NCBI GenBank assembly: GCA_039931065.1
Contig: JBDTSP010000016.1
Coordinates: forward strand, 52,850-116,849
Direction of reading: 5' to 3'
Source: CADEED01 sp039931065
GTDB lineage: Bacteria; Pseudomonadota; Gammaproteobacteria; Steroidobacterales; Steroidobacteraceae
Length of the DNA: 64,000 bases
Position 1 is the stretch's first letter, and each line of letters begins with the position of its first letter. The notes beneath the pieces were generated by a model, which was not told the DNA's origin, did no database searches, and saw nothing but the letters and a program-made list of their open reading frames with translations. Shown piece after piece: positions 55,353 to 64,000 of the stretch. A program made the translations under genes and the position numbers.

Positions 55353-56714
55353 ATGCCCGGCCGCTACTACATCAAGACTTTCGGCTGCCAGATGAACGAG
55401 TACGACTCGACCCGCATGGGCGACGTCCTCGCGGCTGGCGCAGACCTGACCCCCACCAACGATCCGGCCGAGGCCGACGTCCTGCTCATGAACACCTGCT
55501 CGGTGCGCGAGAAGGCCGAGGACAAGGTCTACTCGCTGCTGGGTGAATGGCGCGCGCTGAAGAAGCTCAAACCGAATGTGCTGATCGGCGTGGGCGGTTG
55601 CGTGGCCAGCCAGGAAGGCGAGGGCATCACCAAACGCGCGCCGTTCGTGGATCTCGTGTTCGGTCCGCAGACACTGCATCGACTCCCCGCCATGATCGGC
55701 GAGCGTATGCGCGGCGGCCGCCCGGTCGTCGACGTGTCGTTTCCCGAGGTCGAGAAGTTCGACAACCTGCCGGCGCCGCGCGCGGAAGGTTCGAGCGCCT
55801 ACGTGTCGATCATGGAAGGCTGCAGCAAGTACTGCACGTTCTGCGTGGTGCCGTATACGCGCGGCGATGAAGTGAGCCGCGGTTTCGAATCCGTGCTCGA
55901 AGAAGTGCGTTCACTGGCGTCGCAGGGCGTCGGCGAAATCCACTTGTTAGGCCAGAACGTCAACGCCTACGCGGGCGAGATGGACGACGGCACGGTCGTC
56001 GATATGGCCACCCTCATTCACTACGTGGCCGAAGTGCCGGGCGTGCAGCGCATCCGCTTCACGACCTCGCATCCGGTGGAGTTCGGCGACTCGCTGATCG
56101 AGGCTTACGCGAATATCCCCAAGCTCGCGAACCAGCTGCATCTGGCGGTGCAGTCGGGTTCGGACCGCATCCTGGCGGCGATGAAGCGCGGCTACACCGG
56201 GCTCGAATTCAAGGAAAAATTGCGCCGGCTGCGCGCCGTCCGCCCGTCGATATCGGTATCCACTGACATCATCGTGGGTTTTCCGGGCGAGACGGAACGC
56301 GACTTCGAAGCCACACTGAAACTCGTGCGCGACGCAAACTTCGACCAGTCTTTCACCTTTATTTACAGCCAGCGCCCCGGTACTCCCGCCGCTTCGCTGC
56401 CGGATGATGTGGGCCTCGATGTGAAGCAGGAACGCCTCGCGCGCCTGCAGGCGCAACTCAACGAGCAGGCTCGCGCCATCAGCGACTCGATGGTCGGTTC
56501 CACGCAGCGCGTGCTGGTCATGCGGCCCTCGAAGAAAGACGCGAACGAACTCGCGGGACGCACCGAGAATGCCCGCTGGGTCAATTTCGCGGGCCCCGCC
56601 AGCCTCATTGGGCATTTCGTCGATGTCGTCATCGTCGAGGCCCGCCCACAATCGCTGCGCGGCCGTTTTATCAGCATGCCGCGCGAGCAACGCCTGGCAG
56701 CCAATGCCTGTTAA
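55353..56714 (+). CDS. miaB: tRNA-2-methylthio-N6-dimethylallyladenosine synthase
   Basis: A 453-residue radical-SAM methylthiotransferase. The N-terminal domain YYIKTFGCQMNEYDSTRMGD holds the first of three cysteines for the auxiliary cluster (with NTCSVREKAEDK and GVGGCVAS). The radical-SAM motif is CSKYCTFCVVPYTRGDEVSR near residue 156. A TRAM domain closes the protein. MiaB modifies A37 of tRNAs reading U-starting codons. It leads the conserved miaB-ybeZ-ybeY-corC-lnt series. Confidence 0.98.
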   Translation: MPGRYYIKTFGCQMNEYDSTRMGDVLAAGADLTPTNDPAEADVLLMNTCSVREKAEDKVYSLLGEWRALKKLKPNVLIGVGGCVASQEGEGITKRAPFVDLVFGPQTLHRLPAMIGERMRGGRPVVDVSFPEVEKFDNLPAPRAEGSSAYVSIMEGCSKYCTFCVVPYTRGDEVSRGFESVLEEVRSLASQGVGEIHLLGQNVNAYAGEMDDGTVVDMATLIHYVAEVPGVQRIRFTTSHPVEFGDSLIEAYANIPKLANQLHLAVQSGSDRILAAMKRGYTGLEFKEKLRRLRAVRPSISVSTDIIVGFPGETERDFEATLKLVRDANFDQSFTFIYSQRPGTPAASLPDDVGLDVKQERLARLQAQLNEQARAISDSMVGSTQRVLVMRPSKKDANELAGRTENARWVNFAGPASLIGHFVDVVIVEARPQSLRGRFISMPREQRLAANAC

Positions 56715-57705
56715 TCAAAAAACAATCATGTCGACTGCTGCTCCAGTAGAACCCGTTCGCGAATTCGATGTCGTGCCCGCCGACAACACGCGTCTCGCGA
56801 ATCTGTGCGGCCCGCTCGATGAAAATCTTCGCCTGGTCGAAGATCGCATGGGCGTCACCATCAAACGCCGCGGCGCCACTTTCCGGATCACGGGGCAACG
56901 CGCGCGCGCCGCCGAAGACGTGTTACGCGATCTGTTCGAGTCGACCGCGCGTGAAGAAGTATCGCTGGAGCGCGTGCACCTGGCGCTGCGCGACGGCCGC
57001 GACATGCCGGGCGCGATCGACGACGACGGGCGTGACGAAGGCGCGGTGCGCGTGCTTCGCGGCACCATTCGCGCGCGCGGGAAAAACCAGCGCGATTATC
57101 TCGCGAGCATCCATTCGAAAGATCTGGCGTTCGGCATCGGACCTGCCGGTACCGGCAAGACCTATCTCGCCGTGGCCTGCGCCGTCGAAGCGCTGACCGC
57201 GGACAAGATCCGCCGCATCATCCTCGTCAGGCCGGCGGTCGAAGCGGGCGAACGGCTCGGGTTTCTGCCGGGCGACCTCACGCAGAAGGTCGATCCGTAT
57301 CTACGGCCGATGTACGACGCGCTGTACGAGATGCTGGGTTTCGACCGCGTCGCGCGTTTCATCGAACGCAACGTCATCGAAGTGGCGCCGCTCGCCTTCA
57401 TGCGCGGCCGATCGCTCAACGATTCCTTCATCATTCTCGACGAGGCGCAGAACACGACGCCCGAGCAGATGAAGATGTTCCTGACGCGTATCGGCTTCGG
57501 TTCACGCGCGGTCGTGACCGGCGACGTCACGCAGACCGATCTTCCGGCGGGAAAAATGTCCGGCCTGCGTCACGTCATCAACATCCTCAAGGAAACCGAA
57601 GGCGTCGCGTTCACATTCTTCGAAGCTGCGGACGTGGTGCGTCACCCGCTCGTGCAGCGCATCGTCAGGGCGTATGAAGCGCACACGCCACCTGATCGGT
57701 CATGA
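56704..57705 (+). CDS. ybeZ: PhoH-family ATPase YbeZ
   Basis: A 333-residue PhoH-like ATPase. The Walker A motif is GIGPAGTGKTYLAVA near residue 145 and Walker B FIILDEAQNTTPEQ. A KH-like region precedes the ATPase domain. YbeZ partners with the YbeY endoribonuclease in ribosome maturation. Two starts are possible: ATG at 56704, overlapping miaB, or ATG at 56728; neither has a strong ribosome site. Confidence 0.95.
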   Translation: MPVNQKTIMSTAAPVEPVREFDVVPADNTRLANLCGPLDENLRLVEDRMGVTIKRRGATFRITGQRARAAEDVLRDLFESTAREEVSLERVHLALRDGRDMPGAIDDDGRDEGAVRVLRGTIRARGKNQRDYLASIHSKDLAFGIGPAGTGKTYLAVACAVEALTADKIRRIILVRPAVEAGERLGFLPGDLTQKVDPYLRPMYDALYEMLGFDRVARFIERNVIEVAPLAFMRGRSLNDSFIILDEAQNTTPEQMKMFLTRIGFGSRAVVTGDVTQTDLPAGKMSGLRHVINILKETEGVAFTFFEAADVVRHPLVQRIVRAYEAHTPPDRS

Positions 57706-58175
57706 ATCCCGCGCGCGGGCTGGCGTTATCCCTCACCCGGGGTACCCGCGCCTGGGCGCCTTCGCGGGTGCGCATGAGTAGTTGGGCCGCCGCGGCGCTG
57801 GGCCGGCGCGGCGCGGGCCGTGAGATCGCGGTGCGCGTGGTGACTTCGGCCGAAAGCCGCGCGCTGAACAAGCGGTGGCGCGGCAAGGACAAACCCACGA
57901 ACGTGTTGTCGTTTCCGGCGCCGTGCCAACCGCGTCGCAACACCTCCGCCGGAGACCTGCCGCTCGGCGACCTCGTGATTTGCGCCGAGGTCGTGCGCCG
58001 CGAAGCGTTGCGCGACGGCAAGAAGCAGCAGGCGCACTGGGCCCACATGGTGGTGCACGGCGCGTTGCACCTGGCGGGTTACGACCACGAAGTCGGGCGC
58101 GGCGAGCGCCTGCGAATGGAGCGGCGCGAGATCGCGGTGCTCAAAGGTTTCGGCTTTGGAAATCCCTACACATGA
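57702..58175 (+). CDS. ybeY: Endoribonuclease YbeY
   Basis: A 157-residue zinc-dependent RNase. The metal site HMVVHGALHLAGYDHE matches the H3-x5-H-type signature with three histidines. The family segment LNKRWRGKDKPTNVLSFPAP precedes it. YbeY acts in 16S rRNA 3'-end maturation and ribosome quality control. The start overlaps the ybeZ stop by 4 bp. Confidence 0.95.
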   Translation: MNPARGLALSLTRGTRAWAPSRVRMSSWAAAALGRRGAGREIAVRVVTSAESRALNKRWRGKDKPTNVLSFPAPCQPRRNTSAGDLPLGDLVICAEVVRREALRDGKKQQAHWAHMVVHGALHLAGYDHEVGRGERLRMERREIAVLKGFGFGNPYT

Positions 58176-59068
58176 GCGCCAAAGAAAAAGAGAAAGACAA
58201 CGACAAGGACACTGGCGCCAGCGGCAAATGGCTGCGCAAGTTGTCGCGCAAATTCGTCGGCGAGGCACAGGATCGCGGTGAGGTGGTCGAATTCCTGCGA
58301 GATGCGGAGCAACGCGGCATCGTCGAAGGCGACGCGCTTGCAATGCTCGAAGGTGTGCTCGGAGTCGCCGACATCCAGGTGCGCGACATCATGGTGCCGC
58401 GCGCGCAGATGACCGTGCTCAATCGCGACGACGAATCCGAGCTGCTGCTGAAGACGGTGATCGAAAGCGGCCACTCGCGTTTTCCGGTGATGGACGAAGA
58501 TCGCGAGAAGATAGTCGGCATTCTGCTGGCCAAAGACCTTCTGCGGCTGGCCGTGCAGGAAGACGACACGCAGTTCGACATCAAGGAATTCATGCGGCCG
58601 ACGGTGTTCGTGCCGGAATCGAAACGCTTAAATGTATTGCTGCGCGAGTTTCGCCGCTCGCGTGTGCACATGGCGATCGTCGCCGACGAATACGGCGGCG
58701 TTGCCGGTCTGGTGACCATCGAAGACGTCATCGAGCAGATTGTCGGCGACATCGACGACGAACACGACGTCGATGAGGACGTGAACATCCGCAAGGATGG
58801 CGAGCGCCAATACATCGTGCGCGGCCAGACACCCATCGATGAATTCAACGAATACTTCCAGGCCGAACTGTCGGACGACGAGTTCGACACCGTGGCGGGG
58901 CTGGTGATGAAGCAGCTGGGCCACCTGCCGCGCCGCGGCGAGACGCTGCAGTTGGCCGACTGCGAGTTGAAGGTGCTGCGCTCCGATCGCCGCCGCATCG
59001 ACATCCTGCGGCTCACCGCTCCGCGCGACATCGTGGCGCCCGAAGACCGGCCGCTAGAAGAAGAGTGA
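58172..59068 (+). CDS. corC: CorC/YbeX-type CBS-domain protein
   Basis: A 298-residue cytoplasmic protein. A charged N-terminus (KEKEKDNDKDTGASGKWLRK) is followed by two CBS domains with RDIMVPRAQMTVLNRDDESE near residue 70 and EFMRPTVFVPESKRLNVLLR near 130. The C-terminal CorC/HlyC domain (about 210-290) is present. It is linked to magnesium/cobalt efflux or ribosome function, depending on species. Its start overlaps ybeY (ATGA). Confidence 0.93.
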   Translation: MSAKEKEKDNDKDTGASGKWLRKLSRKFVGEAQDRGEVVEFLRDAEQRGIVEGDALAMLEGVLGVADIQVRDIMVPRAQMTVLNRDDESELLLKTVIESGHSRFPVMDEDREKIVGILLAKDLLRLAVQEDDTQFDIKEFMRPTVFVPESKRLNVLLREFRRSRVHMAIVADEYGGVAGLVTIEDVIEQIVGDIDDEHDVDEDVNIRKDGERQYIVRGQTPIDEFNEYFQAELSDDEFDTVAGLVMKQLGHLPRRGETLQLADCELKVLRSDRRRIDILRLTAPRDIVAPEDRPLEEE

Positions 59069-60594
59069 AACTGCGCCACATCGTCGAACGGCGCTACGTC
59101 GGCAGCGCGGTCGCGTTCGTCGCGGGCATGTTGCTGACGTTCTCGTTTGCGCCGCTCGGCTGGTGGCCGCTGGCATTCTTCATGCCTGCGGTGCTGATGT
59201 GGTTGTGGCAGGACGCAACGCCGCGCCGCGCGGCAGTGCTGGGTTTCTGGTTCAACGCCGGCACCTTCGCGCTGGGCACATATTGGATGTACATCAGCAT
59301 CCACATCGCGGGGCACGCACCAATCCCGCTGGCGTTGCTGCTGATGGCGGGGCTCGTTTCCATCATGGGCGCCTATCACGCCTTGTTAGGCTGGCTGGTC
59401 GCGAAATACCTGCCCGAGCGCGGCGCGTGGCGCTGGCTGGTCGGCATCCCGGCGATCTGGTTGTTGATCGAATGGTTGCGCAGCTGGTTCCTCACGGGTT
59501 TCGGCTGGCTGGCGCTCGGTTACTCGCAGACGGATACCTGGCTCGCCAGCCTGTCACCGGTCATCGGCCAGTACGGTCTCGGCCTGCTGGTGCTGCTGGG
59601 CGCCGGCGCGCTGATGACGCTGCTCGATGGCAACAAACGCGAGCGTATCGCCGCGGCTTCGATCGTCGTCGTGATTTTCGGCTCGGGGCTGGCATTACGC
59701 GACGTCGAATGGACTCAGCCCTATAGCCGCCCGCTGTCGGTCGCCGTCGTCCAGGGAGCGATTCCGCAGGATGAGAAATGGATCGGCGCCAACCTGCAGT
59801 CGATCCTCGATCGGTACGAACAGCTCACCCGCCAGGCGCACGGTGCGCAAATCATCGTCTGGCCCGAGTCGGCGATTCCGGATCTGGCTAACAACCACAT
59901 CGAGTACTACCGCGACGTGTACGCCGAAGCGAGCGCGCGCGGGTCATCGCTCATCATGGGCACGCTGCGCGCCGAGGAAAACGCGAAGACGGGCGAAGAG
60001 GAGTTCTACAACTCGGTCCTGGTGATGGACAAGTCCACGCCGGGAGTCGCCTGGCACAACAAGCACCACCTCGTGCCATTCGTGGAGTTTTTCCCGGTGC
60101 CCGGGTTCGTCCGCAGCTGGCTCAGGCTGATGACGCTGCCGTATTCGGACTTCAATCACGGTGCGGCCGAGCAGCAGCCGCTCGAGGCTGCGGGCCAGCG
60201 CATCTCTGCCAACGTCTGCTACGAAGACGGCTATGGGTCGACCCAGTTACACGAGTTGCGCACCGCAACGCTGCTCGTCAACGTCACCAACGACGGCTGG
60301 TTCCACAAGTCGACCGCGCGTTACCAGCACCTGCAGATCAGTCGGATGCGCTCCATGGAGGCGGGCCGGCCCACCATCCGGGCCGCCAACGACGGCGTGT
60401 CGGCGGTCATCGGCCACCGTGGCGAAATAATCACCAGTGCGCCGGAATATGAAGCGAATGTAATGCGCGCCGAGTTGCAGCCGCGCATCGGTTTGACACC
60501 ATATGCGCGCACCGGAAACTGGGCTGTAATCAGCCTGGCCCTTGTTTTAGGCTTCGCCAGTGCTTATGTGAGGCGTCGCCGCAAACCCGTTTGA
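59065..60594 (+). CDS. lnt: Apolipoprotein N-acyltransferase
   Basis: A 509-residue inner-membrane enzyme that adds the third acyl chain to lipoproteins. Several membrane helices occupy residues 12-215. The periplasmic nitrilase-like domain carries the catalytic triad: Glu in IIVWPESAIPD near 268, Lys in HNKHHLVPFVEFFP near 333 and Cys in ANVCYEDGYG near 386. A last membrane helix lies near 490. Translation starts at GTG overlapping the corC stop. Several predicted lipoproteins in this window (for example the GH31 enzyme) would be its substrates. Confidence 0.97.
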   Translation: MKLRHIVERRYVGSAVAFVAGMLLTFSFAPLGWWPLAFFMPAVLMWLWQDATPRRAAVLGFWFNAGTFALGTYWMYISIHIAGHAPIPLALLLMAGLVSIMGAYHALLGWLVAKYLPERGAWRWLVGIPAIWLLIEWLRSWFLTGFGWLALGYSQTDTWLASLSPVIGQYGLGLLVLLGAGALMTLLDGNKRERIAAASIVVVIFGSGLALRDVEWTQPYSRPLSVAVVQGAIPQDEKWIGANLQSILDRYEQLTRQAHGAQIIVWPESAIPDLANNHIEYYRDVYAEASARGSSLIMGTLRAEENAKTGEEEFYNSVLVMDKSTPGVAWHNKHHLVPFVEFFPVPGFVRSWLRLMTLPYSDFNHGAAEQQPLEAAGQRISANVCYEDGYGSTQLHELRTATLLVNVTNDGWFHKSTARYQHLQISRMRSMEAGRPTIRAANDGVSAVIGHRGEIITSAPEYEANVMRAELQPRIGLTPYARTGNWAVISLALVLGFASAYVRRRRKPV

Positions 60595-60702
60595 GGATCC
60601 GCCCGGGAGAGGTACATGCAGACCCGCTCGCTGAACTTCGCCAAATTCATCCTGTCTATCCGGCAGTGGTTGTTACTTTCACAAGTCCGAGGGTTCGCTG
60701 AT

Positions 60703-62214
60703 ATGTCGTTATTCGTTGCGAGACGCTTGGGGATAGTCGCTGTTGTCGCCATCGCTGTGGGCGCCTGTTCGCCGCAGTCTTCCGTGGCCGCCGCCGCCGC
60801 CGATCAACCGGCGCCGGCCGCCGCACCTTCGCAAATGGCGACAGCGCCGCAGCCTGTCGGCACGCTCAACGGCCGCGTGCTGCCGGATTTCGCCACGCTC
60901 GTTGAGCAGGTCGGTCCCGCCGTCGTAAACGTTTCGGTGGTCGAAAAGGCGCATGTCGTCGCGCGTAATCAGCGCTCCGAAGAAGATGGCGCGGACGATC
61001 CGTTCCAGGAATTCTTCAAGCGCTTCGGAATTCCGAATCCCGGCCAGCAAGGTGGTGGTGGGCGCAATTTCGAAACGCCGCAGCGCCAGGGTGAGGGCTC
61101 GGGCTTCATCGTGAGCGCCGATGGATACATCCTCACCAATGCCCACGTCGTCGCCGACGCCGACGAAGTCACGGTGCGCATGACCGATCGCCGCGAATAT
61201 CCCGCGAAGGTCGTCGGCTTCGACAAGAAAACGGATGTCGCGGTGCTCAAGATCGAAGGCAAGCAGTTGCCGGTCGTGAAACTTGGCGATCCGTCGAAGC
61301 TGCGTCCGGGCGAATGGGTGCTCGCGATCGGTTCGCCGTTCACGTTCGACAACAGCGTCACGGCGGGCATCGTCAGCGCCACCGGCCGTTCCATGCCGGG
61401 CGAAGACCTGGTCGGCTTCATCCAGACCGACGTCGCGGTGAACCCGGGCAACTCCGGCGGTCCGCTGTTCAATCTAAACGGCGAAGTGGTGGGCATCAAT
61501 TCGCAGATCTACAGCCGCAGCGGTGGCTACATGGGTCTGTCGTTCGCGATCCCGATCGACCTGGCCAACAACGTGCGTCAGCAGCTCGTGAGCACCGGCA
61601 AGGTCACGCGCGGCCGCATCGGCGTGCAGATCCAGGAAGTGAACGCGCAGATGGCCGACGCCTTCGAACTCGACCGTCCGCGCGGCGCGCTGGTGGGGCA
61701 AGTCATCGATGGCGGCCCCGCGCAGAAGGCCGGTGTGAAGACCGGCGACGTCATCCTGAGTGTCGACGGCAAGAACGTCGAACGTTCTGCGCAGCTGCCG
61801 GGCGTCATCTCGTCCATCAAACCGGGCAATGACGCCAGGCTCGAAGTGTGGCGCGACCACTCCTCGAAGATGCTCACCGTCAAGATCGAGGAACTGCAGG
61901 AAGACGTCCAGAAGGTTTCCAACCGCGACGTGGCTGAACCTGCCAAGGCCGACAAGCTCGGGCTTTCCGTGCGGCCGCTCGGCGCCGACGAACGCAAGAG
62001 TGCCGAGACCGAGGGCTATCTACTGGTCGAGGACGTCACGGGCGCCGCGGCCCAGGCCGGCGTACGTCCGGGCGATGTCATCCTCGGCGTCAACGGCAAG
62101 CCGGTGAAGTCGCTGACCGAGCTCAAGAACGCGACGGCCAGCAGCTCCAAAGCCGTGGCGCTGTTGCTCGAGCGTGAGGGCACGCAGGTGTTCATCGCCA
62201 TTCGCGGCAGCTGA
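60703..62214 (+). CDS. Do-family periplasmic serine protease (DegP/MucD-like)
   Basis: A 503-residue HtrA-type protease with two PDZ domains. The signal RLGIVAVVAIAVGACSP ends in a lipobox-like VGAC. The catalytic triad is His in TNAHVVAD (near 146), Asp in KKTDVAVLKI (near 177) and Ser in NPGNSGGPLF (near 251). It degrades or refolds misfolded envelope proteins. The ATG at 60703 is preferred because of GAGGG nine bases upstream and a lipoprotein-like signal; an ATG at 60616, behind a stronger GGGAGAGG, would add 29 residues. Confidence 0.92.
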   Translation: MSLFVARRLGIVAVVAIAVGACSPQSSVAAAAADQPAPAAAPSQMATAPQPVGTLNGRVLPDFATLVEQVGPAVVNVSVVEKAHVVARNQRSEEDGADDPFQEFFKRFGIPNPGQQGGGGRNFETPQRQGEGSGFIVSADGYILTNAHVVADADEVTVRMTDRREYPAKVVGFDKKTDVAVLKIEGKQLPVVKLGDPSKLRPGEWVLAIGSPFTFDNSVTAGIVSATGRSMPGEDLVGFIQTDVAVNPGNSGGPLFNLNGEVVGINSQIYSRSGGYMGLSFAIPIDLANNVRQQLVSTGKVTRGRIGVQIQEVNAQMADAFELDRPRGALVGQVIDGGPAQKAGVKTGDVILSVDGKNVERSAQLPGVISSIKPGNDARLEVWRDHSSKMLTVKIEELQEDVQKVSNRDVAEPAKADKLGLSVRPLGADERKSAETEGYLLVEDVTGAAAQAGVRPGDVILGVNGKPVKSLTELKNATASSSKAVALLLEREGTQVFIAIRGS

Positions 62215-62237
62215 CGGTCTTCGATCCAGTCGAATAG

Positions 62238-62270
62238 AAGGCGCCCGGGGGAAACTCCGGGCGCCTTTTT
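62238..62270 (+). terminator. Rho-independent terminator after the Do-type protease
   Basis: AAGGCGCCCGG pairs with CCGGGCGCCTT (11-bp stem) around a 7-base loop, followed by a run of T. This is the clearest intrinsic terminator in the window. Confidence 0.92.
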
Positions 62271-62278
62271 CTTGGGCG

Positions 62279-62566
62279 TCAAAGATCGAAGAGCACTACC
62301 GGAACGAGCGCGGCGACCGCCGCGGCGGCCTGCAGGGCGAGCACCAGCATTGCCGGCCCGGGTTCTTTTGGCATCCACCGTGCCGCGAAGTACGCCGCGA
62401 ACGGCGCCTGGCCGACGATGCAGAGCTGAAACAGGTGGGCCGCCGCGCCTTCGTCGGCCGGGCTTCGGGATCCGGACGCCCAGTGCCACATGACCAGCGC
62501 AAGCGCGATCGCTGACATGGCGAGTGGGACGAGCGCGCAGGGCTGCCGCAGCAGGGTCGGATTCAT
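62279..62566 (-). CDS. Small membrane protein
   Basis: A 95-residue protein with about three hydrophobic helices (LVPLAMSAIALALVMWHWA, FQLCIVGQAPFAAYFAARWM, MLVLALQAAAAVAALVPVVL). No family is recognised. It stands alone, convergent with the protease operon terminator. Confidence 0.65.
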   Translation of the reverse strand: MNPTLLRQPCALVPLAMSAIALALVMWHWASGSRSPADEGAAAHLFQLCIVGQAPFAAYFAARWMPKEPGPAMLVLALQAAAAVAALVPVVLFDL

Positions 62567-62727
62567 TTCGGCGATCCTGTGGGATGGTGCGCAACAGGAT
62601 CAACCGCAGTTTTGATTGTGCAGCCACTGGCGAGGCTTGGCGTCGCTGGACGCAAGCTGCTGATCGTTATGGATTTGCCTCGTCGAGCTGGACAGCAGCG
62701 GCACGCCAACGGCCATGCTGCAGGCAG

Positions 62728-63624
62728 TTACATGAGCGGTAGATAGATATCGGTGACCGCTTCGCTGTCTGGAACGTCCGGGAAGAACGCCAGGCGTTGC
62801 ATGAACAGCGGGAAGTCGCGCGGCGTTTCGCCGCTGCCCGGCAGCCACAGCGCGTAGAGATGCCGTATCGACCGGCCGAGCTGATCGTCCGAGCCGACGT
62901 GTCGCAGCAGGGCGCATCGCCCGGTGGGTATCGTCAGGGAAGTGACGCCGGTTTCGTTGGGCTTGATCGGCTTGTCCGTCGCCGCGCAAAGGCTGAAGCG
63001 GAATTCCGCAGGCGGGGTCTCTTCCGGATCGTTGTAGATGATGTTGAACGTGGCGCTGCTGCGCGGCGGCAGCGCATTGGCTTTGCGCCAGTCGATGAAC
63101 TTGCGAATGGTGTCGCCGAGTTGCAGCGGGCTGCCGCGATGTTCGAGCGCCGCGACGCGGGTGGCGGGAAACGAGACGATTCGCACCGTGGGGCGCGCTT
63201 CCAGTGTGCTCATGGTGTTCTGCCTCAAGTGAATGAACGGGCGAAATCTCGAATGCCACTCGGCCCAGTTGGGGTCCTCGCGGAATTCGCTGGGCGACTG
63301 ACCGGCGTATTGCCGAAACGCGCGCGCGAAGGCTTCCGGTCCCTCGTAGCCGGTCGCCAGCGCGATCTCGCCGACTGACAACTCGGGCCGGAACGCCAGC
63401 CGCCACGAGGCGCGGCGCATGCGCATGAATTGCACGTAGCGATACACGCTCATGCCGAGGTAACCCGAAAACTGGCGATGGAAATGATGGCGTGAGAACG
63501 CGGCGAGGTCGCCGAGCTCGTCGAGGGAGGCAGCCTCCTCGGAATGCGCTTCGAGGTGCGCGAGCACGCGGGAGAAGCGCGCCGTATATTGCTCCATGAT
63601 CGGAAGTTTTTCGCATTCACCCAT
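62728..63624 (-). CDS. AraC-family regulator with GyrI-like domain
   Basis: A regulator of about 299 residues. The AraC helix-turn-helix pair is at the N-terminus: LDELGDLAAFSRHHFHRQFS with YLGMSVYRYVQFMRMRRASW, and ELSVGEIALATGYEGPEAFA with RAFRQYAGQSPSEFR. The C-terminal half is GyrI-like (VRIVSFPATRVAALEHRGSP), a small-molecule-binding fold. The ATG at 63624 or 63597 is the likely start, since family members begin near MEQYTARFSRVL. The frame stays open upstream into an ORF6N fragment. Confidence 0.85.
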   Translation of the reverse strand: MGECEKLPIMEQYTARFSRVLAHLEAHSEEAASLDELGDLAAFSRHHFHRQFSGYLGMSVYRYVQFMRMRRASWRLAFRPELSVGEIALATGYEGPEAFARAFRQYAGQSPSEFREDPNWAEWHSRFRPFIHLRQNTMSTLEARPTVRIVSFPATRVAALEHRGSPLQLGDTIRKFIDWRKANALPPRSSATFNIIYNDPEETPPAEFRFSLCAATDKPIKPNETGVTSLTIPTGRCALLRHVGSDDQLGRSIRHLYALWLPGSGETPRDFPLFMQRLAFFPDVPDSEAVTDIYLPLM

Positions 63625-63750
63625 GGCTTGACGATAATGGGCGACGCCAGGAATTGCCTGACGGATGTTGCTGAATTGCGGGTGCAGGCCGCGCTCAGGG
63701 CTTGGTGCACAGATCAGCGGTGAAGCCAATTCCACGTTTCTTCGCGGGCG

Positions 63751-64000
63751 CTGGTCGAGACGATTGGCCATTTCCGTATTGGATGCAACGTGCTGTCTCA
63801 GCTGAACAAACGCCCGAACGACATACAAGCTCATCTCGATTGCTCGCGGCGTGTTCAGGACCGTGGCCGCCATGATCGCGCCATGCTCCGTGAACGCGTA
63901 CGGGGCAAATCGGGCGTTTCGGCGTACCTGCGATGCGGTCGCAATTTGGGGATGGGTCAAGATTTTCTGTTGATGAAGTGCCCGTTGCAGACGATGCTCG
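63751..64000 (-). pseudogene. ORF6N-domain fragment in frame with the AraC gene (cut by window edge)
   Basis: The frame of the AraC gene continues upstream without a stop to the window edge. The segment FAPYAFTEHGAIMAATVLNT with PRAIEMSLYVVRAFVQLRQ and NTEMANRLDQ matches the central part of ORF6N (phage KilA-N-type) DNA-binding proteins. After NRLDQ the similarity ends in sequence not typical of the family. It is either a decayed ORF6N gene or a fused N-terminal extension of the regulator. Confidence 0.55.

Overview
The window is GC-rich DNA dense with genes and looks like a gammaproteobacterial chromosome. The conserved run miaB-ybeZ-ybeY-corC-lnt, the piuC-type iron module, FecI/FecR/TonB modules and many carbohydrate-active enzymes fit an environmental, polysaccharide-degrading member of the Xanthomonadales/Steroidobacteraceae type. 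The lineage is an inference from gene content only. No rRNA or tRNA gene was recognised.

Layout. 1-824: 5' part of a secreted agarase-like glycosidase. 938-6520: four-gene signalling operon (multi-receiver hybrid kinase, cheR, cheB, response-regulator kinase). 6659-12433: a calcium-repeat lipoprotein, uvrA and two DNA or nucleotide housekeeping enzymes. 12483-17756: an alpha-L-rhamnosidase-like gene, a SapC gene with a tryptophan-halogenase remnant, a LacI regulator and a sugar MFS transporter. 17899-24388: small metabolic genes, a gluconate-dehydrogenase-like pair, a GH105-like hydrolase and a GH35 beta-galactosidase.

24549-29083 is a cassette array of the sedentary-integron type without an integrase in view (a CALIN). 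It has six uniform attC sites (88 bp), a brnT-brnA toxin-antitoxin cassette, four cassettes encoding small membrane proteins and one cassette with only a broken reverse ORF. The brnTA attC is split by a 1.5 kb IS110/IS1111-family element. The element's non-coding end contains short words matching both its own termini and both flanks of the attC target, as expected of a bridge RNA (seekRNA). Decayed attC-like sequences continue to about 31.1 kb around an Imm35-like gene.

31583-36352 is an operon for L-fucose uptake and oxidation (iclR, fucP, aldo-keto reductase, lactonase-like amidohydrolase, SDR), divergent from a PA14-containing GH31 alpha-xylosidase-like lipoprotein (36524-39355). GH35, GH31 and fucose genes together suggest use of fucosylated xyloglucan, with the cassette array between the parts. 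39457-44583: zwf, a stand-alone STN protein, a siderophore receptor and piuC. 44597-49793: a serine hydrolase divergent from an ECF sigma-FecR-TonB receptor operon across a large dyad. 49810-55238: a reductase, ssb, an M1-like peptidase, an SGNH esterase and a second ECF sigma factor. 55353-62214: miaB-ybeZ-ybeY-corC-lnt and a Do-type protease closed by a clear terminator. The right edge holds an AraC/GyrI regulator whose frame runs into an ORF6N-domain fragment.
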